NCBI GenBank assembly: GCA_947371755.1
Contig: CANBQT010000022.1
Span: forward strand, 1-47,851
Length of the DNA stretch: 47,851 nucleotides
Source: Chitinophagaceae bacterium
GTDB taxonomy: Bacteria > Bacteroidota > Bacteroidia > Chitinophagales > Chitinophagaceae
Direction of reading: 5' to 3'
How positions within the stretch are numbered: the first letter of the stretch is position 1; each line of letters opens with the position of its first letter. The position numbers were made by a program, and so were the translations under genes. Positions 15,880 through 24,764 of the stretch are shown one piece after another. A model generated the notes under the pieces. It was not told the origin of the DNA and ran no database searches. It saw only the letters and a list, made by a program, of their open reading frames with translations.

Positions 15880-18800
15880 TTAAAACCAACTTCCGATAAA
15901 CGCATCGTTTACAGGTTGATCCTTTAATTTTTCGGCTCTCTTCTTTCTCTTGATTCGGTGTTTTACCATAGCAATTACCATCAATGGTAGGAAGAGGAAT
16001 GTTAAAGGAGGAATTCCCAACATACTAATCCATCTGCCACCAAACATATTACGCATTGGTCTTCTTAATCTTTCTGCAATCAAATACATACTAGGTACAA
16101 TCACCAATGTCATAAAGAATGCAAATGATAAACCGAAGATGATGGTCCATGATAACGGTTTCCAGAATACTGCACTATCTCCCCCCATATAAATATGCGG
16201 GTTTAATTCAGAGAATAAAGTAATGAAGTTGATATTAAATCCAGTTGCGATTGGTATAAAGGCAAGGATGGCAGCTAATGCCGTTAACAATACGGGAATA
16301 ATTCTGGTTTTACCAGCTTGGATGACCGCTTCCCTTGTCTTCATGCCTCTTGCCCTTAACTCATCGCTGAATTCAATCACTAGAATACCGTTTTTAACCA
16401 CGATACCAGCTAAACCGATAATACCAATACCCGTCATAGTAACAGAAATAGTCATTCCAGTTAAAGCAAATCCAAGAAGAACTCCGATGATACTAAACAG
16501 AACCTCAGCAAGGATAATCACTGGCTTACTCACTGAGTTAAATTGTAATACTAAAATGAACAAGATCAACATCAAAGCTATTAACAAAGCCTTTCCTAAG
16601 AATGCACCAGTTTCGGCTTGTTGTGCACTTTCACCTGTTTGCTTAATTGTTACACCTTCAGGTTTCTTTTTAAAATCTTCGATATAACCAGCGAGTGCTT
16701 TATTCACGTCATTTGCTGTATAACCATTAGTAAGATTTGAACGAAGTGTGATCAAACGTTTTTGATTCAAACGTTTTACACTACCCAAAGTACTTGTTGG
16801 TTCTATGGTTACTAGTGAACTGATTGGAATATTTTTAATAGCTCCACCACTTGCCATATCTCGGAAACTAATTTTCATATTCAATAATTCCACCAAATTC
16901 TTACGTTGGAATTCGTTGTTTCTAAGTTGAATTTTATATTCATCTTTCCCTTCCTTGATCTTAGAAACTTCTTTACCAAATAATGCAGTTCTCAAAGCCA
17001 TACCGATCTGACCAGAAGAAACACCTTCGATCAATGCACGATCTCTTTTCACGGTTAATGTTAACTCTGGATTCGTAAGATCGACACCCATTTTCAATTC
17101 TTCCACACCTGGTACATGAATACTATCTAAATAGTTTTTCAGGTTTACTGCAGTCTTGATCAGGTTATCGAATTCTTCACTGGATACTTCAATGTTTACT
17201 GGAGGATCTGTTGGCGGACCATTTTGTTCCTGATCAACGCTAATTTCTGCTCCAGGCACACCCTTCATTGCTTCGCGCACTTTGCTTAAATATGGCTCTG
17301 TGGCAACACCATTTCTTTTTTCAAATTCAACAAATGAAATTTGTATACGACCTAATTCACTTCTGGTACTTCTATCTCCAGCCATTGGATCACCAGCACC
17401 AATTGCCACATTACTAATAACACTTTCAACTACTGGGTTTGTTTTTCCATTAGCGTTACCTAATACTTTATTTACTTTAGCTTCTAACACTTTGGTAACA
17501 CTATCGGTATACAATACATCTGTTCCAACAGGTAGCTTTAAGTACACATAGATCTGATTCGGATCTCCTTTAGGGAAGAATACAACCGGAACTTTTCTGA
17601 TGGCAAATAAGGCCACTGATATAAACAACAACGCAATAGTTCCTAATAATAATTTAACAGGTCTCCATCCATGTAAAGCCCATCTTAATAAGTTTTCATA
17701 ATGGTTCATGATCCAAGGCAAAGCGGTGTGCTGGAATTCATGAATGGCATGATTTAAAACATATACATTCAACACAACCAAGCCTACAAAGAATATTAAT
17801 AAGTTACCCCAGAATGGTGCACCTGCAAAGTCCAATAAGACACCAAGAATGATTGCAATCCAAAATCCTTTCTTTTTAAAGATGGCGCTTTTAGGTCCTT
17901 TTAATTCTTCATCATCAGGATGTTCCATAAAGTCAACCGCAAATACCGGGTTCATGATAAATGCAACTACTAAAGAAGCAGCTAACGTAAATATCAGCAT
18001 GGTAGGTAAATAAATCATGAACTTACCAATAATACCAGGCCAGAATAATAGCGGAAAGAAAGGTGCTAATGTGGTAAGTGTTCCAGCTAACACCGGAATA
18101 AATACTTCACCTGCAGCCATACGTGCTGATATGGTAGAATTTAATTTTCCTTTCCCTTCAAAGAAAATTCGATGTGTATTTTCAATTACCACAATGGCAT
18201 CATCTACGATAATACCAAGCCCGAACAGCAATGCAAACAGTACAATAAAGTTCAGTGTAACATGTCCACCGACGATTAGATCTGCACCAGGCAAAAACAC
18301 AAACGCTACGAACATACTAAGCGGTACAGATAAGGCAACGAAGAATGCGTTGATCACTCCCATGAAGAACATCAGGATAATTAATACCAGCACAAATCCG
18401 ATCACAATACTATTCACCAGGTCGGTAAAGGATGTTCGGGTTTTAATACTCATATCGCCAGTGATCACTGCTTTCAAATCCTTAGGAAAGCTGGTGGCTT
18501 TCATTTCATCAACGATCTTCTTAACTCCATCACTTGTTTCAATCAGGTTCTCGCCACTTCTTTTGATGATATTCAGCGTTACCACGTTTTTACCATCCAA
18601 ACGTGCAAAGCTTTCTTTTTCTTTAACGGTATCTTTTACAACTGCAATATCTTTTAAATAGATCGGTGCACCAGTTTGGTTACGAATTATGATCTTTTCA
18701 ATATCGTAAGCAGATTTTAATTGACCTTTTAATTGCAGGTTACGCTTCATTGTTCCTACATCTAACAAACCACCAGAGATATCAATATTCTCTCTTTGTA

Positions 18801-19461
18801 CTGCATTGCTGATATCGTCGAATGTAACTCCAGCACTTTGCATACGGTAGTTGTCTACATTGATTTGGAATTCTCTCTCAGGAGCTCCCACAATATCAAC
18901 ACGGTTAATTTGTGTAAGATCTTCCAGTTTATCCTTCAGGTCATCCGCATATTTTTTTAAACGAACCAGATCGTAATCGCCACTTATATTCACATACATG
19001 ATCGGTTGCTCACTAAAACTAATTTCTAACGCAGTTGGAGGAGAAGTTAAATCGGTGGGTAGATCTACTTTCGCTTTATCTATAGCATCCTTCACTTTCT
19101 GCAACGCTACATCTGTTTTTACATCTGTGTCAAACTCCACTTGTATAGCAGAGAAATCCTGTTGTGATGTACTGGTAAATTTTTTGATCTTAGCACCAGT
19201 AATTCCCTTGATCTGTTTTTCGATTGGTCTGGTTACTAGGTTCTCTACATCCTTAGGTGAGTTCCCTACATAAATTGTTTGTACATATATTGTGGGAATC
19301 ACAATATCCGGAAATTGTTCCTTGGGTAAGGTAACAAATTGGTAAACCCCCATCAAACTCACGAATATCATGAGCAAGTAAATGGACGTTTTATTTTTGA
19401 TACTCCAGGTGGTAGGTCCAAATTCTTTGAACTTACCCACTATATTTTCTAATGCACTCAT
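15880..19461 (-). CDS. RND efflux pump, AcrB/MexB-type inner membrane permease
   Basis: 1193 residues, longer than the usual ~1040. Proton-driven tripartite efflux permease. The N-terminus has the first membrane helix (SIYLLMIFVSLMGVYQFV) and the porter start FPDIVIPTIYVQTIYVGNSP. TM4 carries the proton-relay Asp pair in FGLGIIVDDAIVVIENTHRI. The second half repeats this with GIGIIGLAGIVVKNGILVIE. Two additional hydrophobic segments lie near residues 527-572 between the halves, and one more near 1142-1165 at the C-terminus. The loop NPHIYMGGDSAVFWKPLSW fits the Bacteroidota subtype. It is last in the tetR-tolC-adaptor-pump operon. Substrates cannot be told from sequence. Confidence 0.93.
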   Translation of the reverse strand: MSALENIVGKFKEFGPTTWSIKNKTSIYLLMIFVSLMGVYQFVTLPKEQFPDIVIPTIYVQTIYVGNSPKDVENLVTRPIEKQIKGITGAKIKKFTSTSQQDFSAIQVEFDTDVKTDVALQKVKDAIDKAKVDLPTDLTSPPTALEISFSEQPIMYVNISGDYDLVRLKKYADDLKDKLEDLTQINRVDIVGAPEREFQINVDNYRMQSAGVTFDDISNAVQRENIDISGGLLDVGTMKRNLQLKGQLKSAYDIEKIIIRNQTGAPIYLKDIAVVKDTVKEKESFARLDGKNVVTLNIIKRSGENLIETSDGVKKIVDEMKATSFPKDLKAVITGDMSIKTRTSFTDLVNSIVIGFVLVLIILMFFMGVINAFFVALSVPLSMFVAFVFLPGADLIVGGHVTLNFIVLFALLFGLGIIVDDAIVVIENTHRIFFEGKGKLNSTISARMAAGEVFIPVLAGTLTTLAPFFPLLFWPGIIGKFMIYLPTMLIFTLAASLVVAFIMNPVFAVDFMEHPDDEELKGPKSAIFKKKGFWIAIILGVLLDFAGAPFWGNLLIFFVGLVVLNVYVLNHAIHEFQHTALPWIMNHYENLLRWALHGWRPVKLLLGTIALLFISVALFAIRKVPVVFFPKGDPNQIYVYLKLPVGTDVLYTDSVTKVLEAKVNKVLGNANGKTNPVVESVISNVAIGAGDPMAGDRSTRSELGRIQISFVEFEKRNGVATEPYLSKVREAMKGVPGAEISVDQEQNGPPTDPPVNIEVSSEEFDNLIKTAVNLKNYLDSIHVPGVEELKMGVDLTNPELTLTVKRDRALIEGVSSGQIGMALRTALFGKEVSKIKEGKDEYKIQLRNNEFQRKNLVELLNMKISFRDMASGGAIKNIPISSLVTIEPTSTLGSVKRLNQKRLITLRSNLTNGYTANDVNKALAGYIEDFKKKPEGVTIKQTGESAQQAETGAFLGKALLIALMLILFILVLQFNSVSKPVIILAEVLFSIIGVLLGFALTGMTISVTMTGIGIIGLAGIVVKNGILVIEFSDELRARGMKTREAVIQAGKTRIIPVLLTALAAILAFIPIATGFNINFITLFSELNPHIYMGGDSAVFWKPLSWTIIFGLSFAFFMTLVIVPSMYLIAERLRRPMRNMFGGRWISMLGIPPLTFLFLPLMVIAMVKHRIKRKKRAEKLKDQPVNDAFIGSWF

Positions 19462-19500
19462 ACAAGTAGTTTAGTTTAATTCATTCAGATTGATTCGCAC

Positions 19501-20691
19501 TTATTTTGTTTCGGTTGTAATTATCTGACCGTCATATAAGCTCTGAAATCCTTCTGTAATAATGGTGTCGCCAGTTTGTAATCCGCTTTTGATTTCTAAT
19601 TTATCAGCATACATTTCACCAACAACTACTGGCTTTTTACGCGCAACTAACTTTCCATTTTCTTTAGCAGCAACTAATACAAAACGACCTTTATCATCGC
19701 TTTGTAAGATATTTACAGGGATACTGATTGCATTTTTTACTTCATAATCAAGTACACGTACTAAAGCAATTTGATTTGGACGGAATGTTTTATCTGTTGG
19801 AAGTTTTGCCTCCACATAAAAACTTCTGCTGGTTGGGTCAATGATTTTTCCAACAACATTGATTTTTAGGTCGAGCGATTTATTAATATCTGGCAATGAA
19901 ATCTGAACTGGCGTTCCCACTACTACACGTGTGGCATAGTTTTCTGGAATTTGTGTGGTGATCTTCAGATCATTGGTATTTACAATTTTGATCTGACCAG
20001 GACCAGCAAACAATTCACCTACTCTTACATTAACATCATCAGCAACACCGCTTACATTGCTATATACTGATGTAAACTTCAATTGCTCTTCTGTAACTTT
20101 AATTTGTTCTTGTGAGCTTTTCAATTGATTCTCTAAACTCTCTACATTGTTTTTGGCAGTGATCAACTGAATTTCAGTTCCAATATTCTGTGCCCAAAGA
20201 TTTTGTTGCTTCTGGTAAAGATTCTTTGCAAATGCTAATTGTGTTTTGATAGTTTGTAAACCTTGTTCAGCGGCAACTAAGCTTTGTTTCACAATTGCAT
20301 CATCCAATTTTAAGATCAACTGACCTTTACTAACCTGATCTCCTTTCTTAATGTATAATTCTCTAACCTGACCTCCACCACCGCGAGGAGTAATAAAAGA
20401 AATATTAACGGCATCAACTTTACCTTGTAAATCGATATAGTGTGAAAAATTATCCGGAGCGATAACAGCTGTGGCAACCAATTTTGCATTATCTGTTTTA
20501 GCTGAAGGATCAGCTGCAAGAATATCTGCTTCAAGCTTAGCAATTTCGGCAGTTAATTTTGTCTGATCTTTTTTCAGTAACCCTAATTTGTCTTTCTTTT
20601 CTTTTAAAGCTGCATCTGTAGCGGTTTTATTCCCACATGCCGCTAGTGAAAGGGCCGTTGCAAATAAAATGATATAGTTTAATTTTTTCAT
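19501..20691 (-). CDS. RND efflux periplasmic adaptor (membrane fusion lipoprotein)
   Basis: 396 residues, links pump and outer-membrane channel. The start is the ATG at 20691, which gives a lipoprotein signal (MKKLNYIILFATALSLAACG, lipobox LAAC); the longer frame upstream overlaps the preceding tolC gene. After the Cys comes a Lys/Glu-rich coiled segment (residues 30-60), then the lipoyl halves (GGGGQVRELYIKKGDQVSKG near residue 107), a coiled-coil hairpin (about 130-205), the second lipoyl half, and beta-barrel and membrane-proximal domains ending in TGDTIITEGFQSLYDGQ. It lies 39 bases before the pump gene and 25 after tolC. Confidence 0.92.
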   Translation of the reverse strand: MKKLNYIILFATALSLAACGNKTATDAALKEKKDKLGLLKKDQTKLTAEIAKLEADILAADPSAKTDNAKLVATAVIAPDNFSHYIDLQGKVDAVNISFITPRGGGGQVRELYIKKGDQVSKGQLILKLDDAIVKQSLVAAEQGLQTIKTQLAFAKNLYQKQQNLWAQNIGTEIQLITAKNNVESLENQLKSSQEQIKVTEEQLKFTSVYSNVSGVADDVNVRVGELFAGPGQIKIVNTNDLKITTQIPENYATRVVVGTPVQISLPDINKSLDLKINVVGKIIDPTSRSFYVEAKLPTDKTFRPNQIALVRVLDYEVKNAISIPVNILQSDDKGRFVLVAAKENGKLVARKKPVVVGEMYADKLEIKSGLQTGDTIITEGFQSLYDGQIITTETK

Positions 20692-20716
20692 AGTCTTGTT
20701 TATTGAATAGTTAGTT

Positions 20717-22063
20717 TTAAAGTTTTCCAATTGCTTTATAGTAATCCACTTTAGCTATAATTGCAGCATACAATGCGTTAATATAATTTGCCTGAGCGAT
20801 TGTTAGATCTGTTTGAGCAGCAGTAATTTCTGTATTTGAACCAGTACCTAATTCAAATTTCTTTTGGGTTTGATTGAACACATTTTCCGCCAATAACATA
20901 TTTTTCTTCTGATAATCCAGCGTTTTGGTTGCTGCACTAAAATTGAGTTTTGCAGATTCGATCTCATTATCAATTGTTAATCTCAGATTATAAATTTGAT
21001 TTTCTGTTTGCTGCAATTCTAATTTCGACTTAGTAACGTGAGATGTTTTAGAGAAACCACTAAAAATTGGAACAGATAGGTTTAATCCAACAAATGAAGT
21101 GGTAAACCAATCGCCTTTACCAAAAAAGTTGAATTTATTTCTTTGGGCATTCTTTGTATAGGATCCTGATAAAGCCAGTGTTGGAAGGAAACTCATTTTA
21201 TATCTTTTGATATTGAGCTCATTTAATTGTTTAGCTAAATCCAGATACTGATAATCTTTTCTATCAGTATAATTAAATGTTGTATCGTTTGTAAAGTCTT
21301 TTTTGATTTTATCTTCAGATAGTTCTTCTGTTAAAACCAAAACATCTTTAGTTGGCATACCAATTAATGTTTTTAAAGCCTGGTATCCTATATCGATGCT
21401 GTTAAGAGCTTTTAATTTTTCGGTTTCTAAATTTGAGATCTGAACAGATATTTTATCAATGTCTAATTTTTCAACAAATCCATTTTGATACAATGCTTTT
21501 GTATCAGAGAGCAACTTGTTCAGTCTGTCTAAATTCGCATCAAAAATGCCAATCTGTGTTTTACTGGCTACTAATTGATAGTAAATTTTATAGACATTTG
21601 CTTTGATCATTTCTTCTGTTACTTCTACATTTTTATTTGAAAACGCAATACTTGTTGAACGTGCCTGCAAGCCAACAAATACCTGTCCATCAAATAATAA
21701 TTGTTGCAACTGAAACCCTGCATTTGCATTGTACTTTGTTCCAAACTGAACTGGAATATATGTTCCAGCAGGTTGTCCAAAGATTTCACCAGGTAATAAT
21801 GAAGTGGGTATTTTTAAGTAATCGTTTCCACTGATCACACCTGAAAAAGATGGTAAAGCTGCAGCTGTTACATCACGATTCACTTCCTGCTGGATCTGAA
21901 CATTTAAAAGTGCATTCTTAACCTGCAAATTGTTCTTATGTGCATAGTCAACACATTCCTTCACCGTAAATGCGTGTTTAACACCTGTCTGCGCCATTGC
22001 TGAACTAGCTGCAAATAATATGCAGATCATCCATGCAAAGACTTTAATTGGTTTTTGGTTCAT
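20717..22063 (-). CDS. TolC-family outer membrane efflux channel
   Basis: 448 residues with signal peptide (MNQKPIKVFAWMICILFAA, cleavage expected after AMAQ). Two-fold OEP pattern: FTVKECVDYAHKNNLQVKNA near the start and the second-half ENVFNQTQKKFELGTGSNTE with ITAAQTDLTIAQANYINALY near the end. The start at 22063 lies four bases after the tetR stop, so the genes are probably translationally coupled. A longer frame from 22102 would overlap tetR. Gene order tetR-tolC-adaptor-pump and the tight spacing make this the dedicated channel of the pump. Confidence 0.92.
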   Translation of the reverse strand: MNQKPIKVFAWMICILFAASSAMAQTGVKHAFTVKECVDYAHKNNLQVKNALLNVQIQQEVNRDVTAAALPSFSGVISGNDYLKIPTSLLPGEIFGQPAGTYIPVQFGTKYNANAGFQLQQLLFDGQVFVGLQARSTSIAFSNKNVEVTEEMIKANVYKIYYQLVASKTQIGIFDANLDRLNKLLSDTKALYQNGFVEKLDIDKISVQISNLETEKLKALNSIDIGYQALKTLIGMPTKDVLVLTEELSEDKIKKDFTNDTTFNYTDRKDYQYLDLAKQLNELNIKRYKMSFLPTLALSGSYTKNAQRNKFNFFGKGDWFTTSFVGLNLSVPIFSGFSKTSHVTKSKLELQQTENQIYNLRLTIDNEIESAKLNFSAATKTLDYQKKNMLLAENVFNQTQKKFELGTGSNTEITAAQTDLTIAQANYINALYAAIIAKVDYYKAIGKL

Positions 22064-22067
22064 AAGT

Positions 22068-22682
22068 TTATTGTTTTTGTCTTTCTTGCTTGTATTGATC
22101 AATTTTTTCTACTCCTATTGTTGTGGCGATACCGTATAAAAAGTTTTCTAATATTTCCTGATTCACTTTCGTAAAATCATATTTTGAAACAGGGAATATT
22201 TCTGAATTAGTGGCTATAAAGAATGTTTCGAGATGAAATTTTGTGAGTATATCGATATTGATTTCTGGGCGATATAAACCTTCTTTGATACCCGATTCTA
22301 AATTGTCCTTGATGATATTATAGAAGAAATCATCTTTATGCTGGTTTAATTTTTTAAAACATTTGGGATGGTACTTCTGTATATCGTGAATGATAGTTGG
22401 ATTTAATTGCTTGAACATCTCCTTCATGGTATCCATGGATAAGAAAAACTCATGAATGCTATTTTGCTTGTTTTTCTTATTGTTTTCGCAGTCTTCATAA
22501 TTCCTTCGCAATTCAATATCTAACACACCCTCTACCAGGGCGTCTTTATCCTCGTAGTACTGATAGATGGTTTTTTTACTGATGGTCAGGTGGTACGCAA
22601 TATCATCCATGCTCACACTACGAATGCCGTAACGCATGAATAAATCGTAGGTCTGTTTAATAATTCTGTCTTTTGTTTCCAT
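22068..22682 (-). CDS. TetR/AcrR-family transcriptional repressor
   Basis: 204 residues. The N-terminal helix-turn-helix is clear: the segment around FMRYGIRSVSMDDIAYHL, then SKKTIYQYYEDKDALVEGVL, residues about 15-52. The C-terminal ligand-binding region (residues 60-200) is variable, as expected, with aromatic and Phe-rich helices. As the first gene of the efflux operon it most likely represses its own promoter and thereby the whole operon, released by a pump substrate (inference from family practice). An inverted repeat of ATGGAAACT lies directly over its -7 box, and the same half-site also spans its start codon (ATG GAA ACA). Confidence 0.92.
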   Translation of the reverse strand: METKDRIIKQTYDLFMRYGIRSVSMDDIAYHLTISKKTIYQYYEDKDALVEGVLDIELRRNYEDCENNKKNKQNSIHEFFLSMDTMKEMFKQLNPTIIHDIQKYHPKCFKKLNQHKDDFFYNIIKDNLESGIKEGLYRPEINIDILTKFHLETFFIATNSEIFPVSKYDFTKVNQEILENFLYGIATTIGVEKIDQYKQERQKQ

Positions 22683-22699
22683 ATTAAAAAATAGAAGTG

Positions 22700-22707
22700 C
22701 AAAACTA
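22700..22707 (-). promoter_or_regulatory. Promoter -7 box of the tetR efflux operon
   Basis: The minus strand reads TAGTTTTG, an exact fit to TAnnTTTG, 17 bases upstream of the tetR ATG. A T-rich stretch lies about 20 bases further up, where the -33 element should be. Its upstream edge touches the operator-like dyad, so a bound repressor would cover the promoter. Confidence 0.65.
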
Positions 22708-22738
22708 TGGAAACTTTTAGCTTAAAAATAGTTTCCAT
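22707..22738. promoter_or_regulatory. Operator-like dyad of the TetR regulator
   Basis: ATGGAAACT (22707-22715) and AGTTTCCAT (22730-22738) are perfect inverted arms around an AT-rich, nearly palindromic core TTTAGCTTAAAAAT. A third copy of the half-site, GTTTCCAT, is at 22675-22682 over the tetR start codon. Position and symmetry fit autorepression by the adjacent TetR protein. Confidence 0.65.
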
Positions 22739-22884
22739 TGTTTTTAATATTAATTTTTTGTTAAACGGCGACATAAAAGGATAAGACAGATGAAAAAACC
22801 TTCTCTTTTGGGGTTAGACGATTGAAAACCATGGATATTTTATAGAATTCCTGATTCTTCTTTAATTTACAGTCAAATCAGACC

Positions 22885-23529
22885 ATGCGAAAACTCAAAA
22901 AACCAGGTTTCAAGGAAACATTGGGGAAATTATTACAGTTATTTCTTCAAGGTCTCATCGTTTTGGCCCCAATTGGTATCACCATCTGGGTGGTTTTTGG
23001 TTTATTTAACTGGGTAGATAGCTTTCTACCCAATCTGATTAATAACCTTGCTCCAGATCTATTACAAAAAGACGCATCTGGTAACCTCAGAAGATTGCCT
23101 GGTCTTGGCTTCCTGGTAGTGGTTACCCTGGTATTGTTCGTTGGTTGGCTTTCCTCTCTATTTGTGGTGGGTAGATTAGTGGCGGTTTTTGATACGGTTC
23201 TGGAAAGAACACCCGGTATTAAATTCATCTATTCTTCTGTGAAGGATTTTCTCGAAGCTTTCGCAGGAAACAAAAAAAAGTTCGACCAGCCTGTTTTGGT
23301 AAATGTAGATGGAGCAGATGTATGGAGAATTGGATTTGTGACACAAAATACGAGCGTTCATCTTGGACTGGAAACACATATCACTGTCTATGTTCCTCAC
23401 TCTTACGCCATTTCTGGTATTACTTATATAGTGCCAAAAGAAAAAGTCCGAACGCTGCCGCCAAATATTCATGCAGCCGATGCCATGAAGTTTACAGTTT
23501 CAGGTGGTGTTTCAGATGTACCAGAATAA
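22885..23529 (+). CDS. DUF502 family membrane protein
   Basis: 214 residues. Two hydrophobic segments (about residues 18-45, LLQLFLQGLIVLAPIGITIW, and 70-98, LGFLVVVTLVLFVGWLSSLF) are followed by a cytosolic or periplasmic domain with the family landmarks VLERTPGIKFIYSSVKDFLE, FVTQNTS, VYVPHSYAISG and VSGGVSD. This fits DUF502, a widespread family of unknown function. It is divergent from the efflux operon; the 200 bases between them hold the tetR operator near the tetR side and AT-rich DNA on this side, with no good -7 match for this gene. Confidence 0.88.
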   Translation: MRKLKKPGFKETLGKLLQLFLQGLIVLAPIGITIWVVFGLFNWVDSFLPNLINNLAPDLLQKDASGNLRRLPGLGFLVVVTLVLFVGWLSSLFVVGRLVAVFDTVLERTPGIKFIYSSVKDFLEAFAGNKKKFDQPVLVNVDGADVWRIGFVTQNTSVHLGLETHITVYVPHSYAISGITYIVPKEKVRTLPPNIHAADAMKFTVSGGVSDVPE

Positions 23530-23635
23530 AACAACAAACGATTGTGAGTTTTTGAAAAATAAATATTTCTATTACACTCATGAAACAAATTCTACATTTT
23601 ACAAATCGGCACTATAGCTTTTCCTCTAAAATCGG

Positions 23636-23643
23636 TTACTTTG
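23636..23643 (+). promoter_or_regulatory. Weak candidate -7 box of serC
   Basis: TTACTTTG, one mismatch from TAnnTTTG, 18 bases before the serC ATG. Spacing to the start resembles the other candidate promoters here, but no -33 element is evident. Confidence 0.3.
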
Positions 23644-23661
23644 CGGCTTCAAGTAACCGTA

Positions 23662-24732
23662 ATGAAACTGCATAATTTTAATTCTGGTCCTTCTATTTTG
23701 CCTCAACCTGTTTTAGAGGAAGCCTCTAATGCCATTCATAATTTTAATAATACCGGTTTATCAATATTAGAAATTGGCCATCGTACATCGCATTTTCAGG
23801 AAGTACTCAATAATGCCATTGCATCAGTAAAAAGATTAATGCAATTGGATGATCAGTACGAAGTACTTTTTCTGCATGGTGGGGCAACTACACAATTCAT
23901 GCAAGTTCCCATGAATTTGTTGGATGATCATAAAACCGCAGCTTATTGCGACAATGGAATCTGGGGTTCTAAAGCAATAAAAGAAGCATCACTTTTTGGG
24001 GATGTAGTAGTTGCTGCAAGCTCAGCAGATAAAAACTATTCTTATATCCCAAAGGATTTACAATTTCCAGAAAACGCCAGCTATTTACACATCACCACCA
24101 ACAATACTGTGGAAGGAACACAATGGCATCAATACCCTACAACAGATGTTCCTTTAATCGGAGACATGAGTAGTGATATATTCAGCAGGGAAATCGACTT
24201 TAAAAAGTTTTCTCTGATCTATGCAGGAGCTCAAAAAAATATGGGTGCCGCTGGAGTAAATATGTTGGTGATCAAAAAAGATATTTTAGGAAAAATTCAA
24301 CGTCGTATTCCAACGATTATGAATTACCAAAAACATATTGAAGCAGGTTCATTAATGAATACACCACCAGTGTTTGCAGTTTACGTAAGCATGCTTACAC
24401 TAAAATGGATTGAAGACGAAGGTGGCTTAATAGAAATGGGAAAAAGAAGTACGGAAAGAGCAACATTATTATACAACACGCTAGATAGTCTTCCGCTATT
24501 TAAAACAAATATTGCAAAAGAAGATCGTAGTGAAATGAATGCAGTATTCTTTATAGAAGATGAGAATTTACAAAACCTGTTTCTAGAAGAATGTAAACAA
24601 GCAGGATTTATCGGAGTTAAGGGTTATAGAACAGTTGGAGGAGTAAGAGTTAGTATGTACAATGCCCTTCCATTAAGTAGTGTAGCAGCAATGACAGATC
24701 TCATGCAATCATTTGCTGCCAAACACAGTTAG
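23662..24732 (+). CDS. serC: Phosphoserine aminotransferase
   Basis: 356 residues. Converts 3-phosphohydroxypyruvate plus glutamate to phosphoserine in serine synthesis, and also acts in the pyridoxal phosphate pathway. Landmarks are HNFNSGPSILPQPVLEEA at the N-terminus, SILEIGHRTSHFQEV, LFLHGGATTQFMQVPMNL, GDMSSDIFSREIDF, and the Schiff-base lysine in YAGAQKNMGAAGVNMLVIKK. The start at 23662 gives the family N-terminus; an upstream TTG in frame overlaps the putative promoter. serA (phosphoglycerate dehydrogenase), which often sits between serC and the DUF1015 gene in this phylum, is absent from the window. Confidence 0.96.
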   Translation: MKLHNFNSGPSILPQPVLEEASNAIHNFNNTGLSILEIGHRTSHFQEVLNNAIASVKRLMQLDDQYEVLFLHGGATTQFMQVPMNLLDDHKTAAYCDNGIWGSKAIKEASLFGDVVVAASSADKNYSYIPKDLQFPENASYLHITTNNTVEGTQWHQYPTTDVPLIGDMSSDIFSREIDFKKFSLIYAGAQKNMGAAGVNMLVIKKDILGKIQRRIPTIMNYQKHIEAGSLMNTPPVFAVYVSMLTLKWIEDEGGLIEMGKRSTERATLLYNTLDSLPLFKTNIAKEDRSEMNAVFFIEDENLQNLFLEECKQAGFIGVKGYRTVGGVRVSMYNALPLSSVAAMTDLMQSFAAKHS

Positions 24733-24764
24733 AAAAATTTTAAAGAATCAAGTAAGTATCGATT

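Noticed and set aside
18017..18661. Long antisense frame (214 codons) inside the RND pump gene
   Set aside because: Exact shadow of a strongly supported gene; its Thr/Ser/Asn/Pro-rich translation mirrors hydrophobic codons on the other strand.
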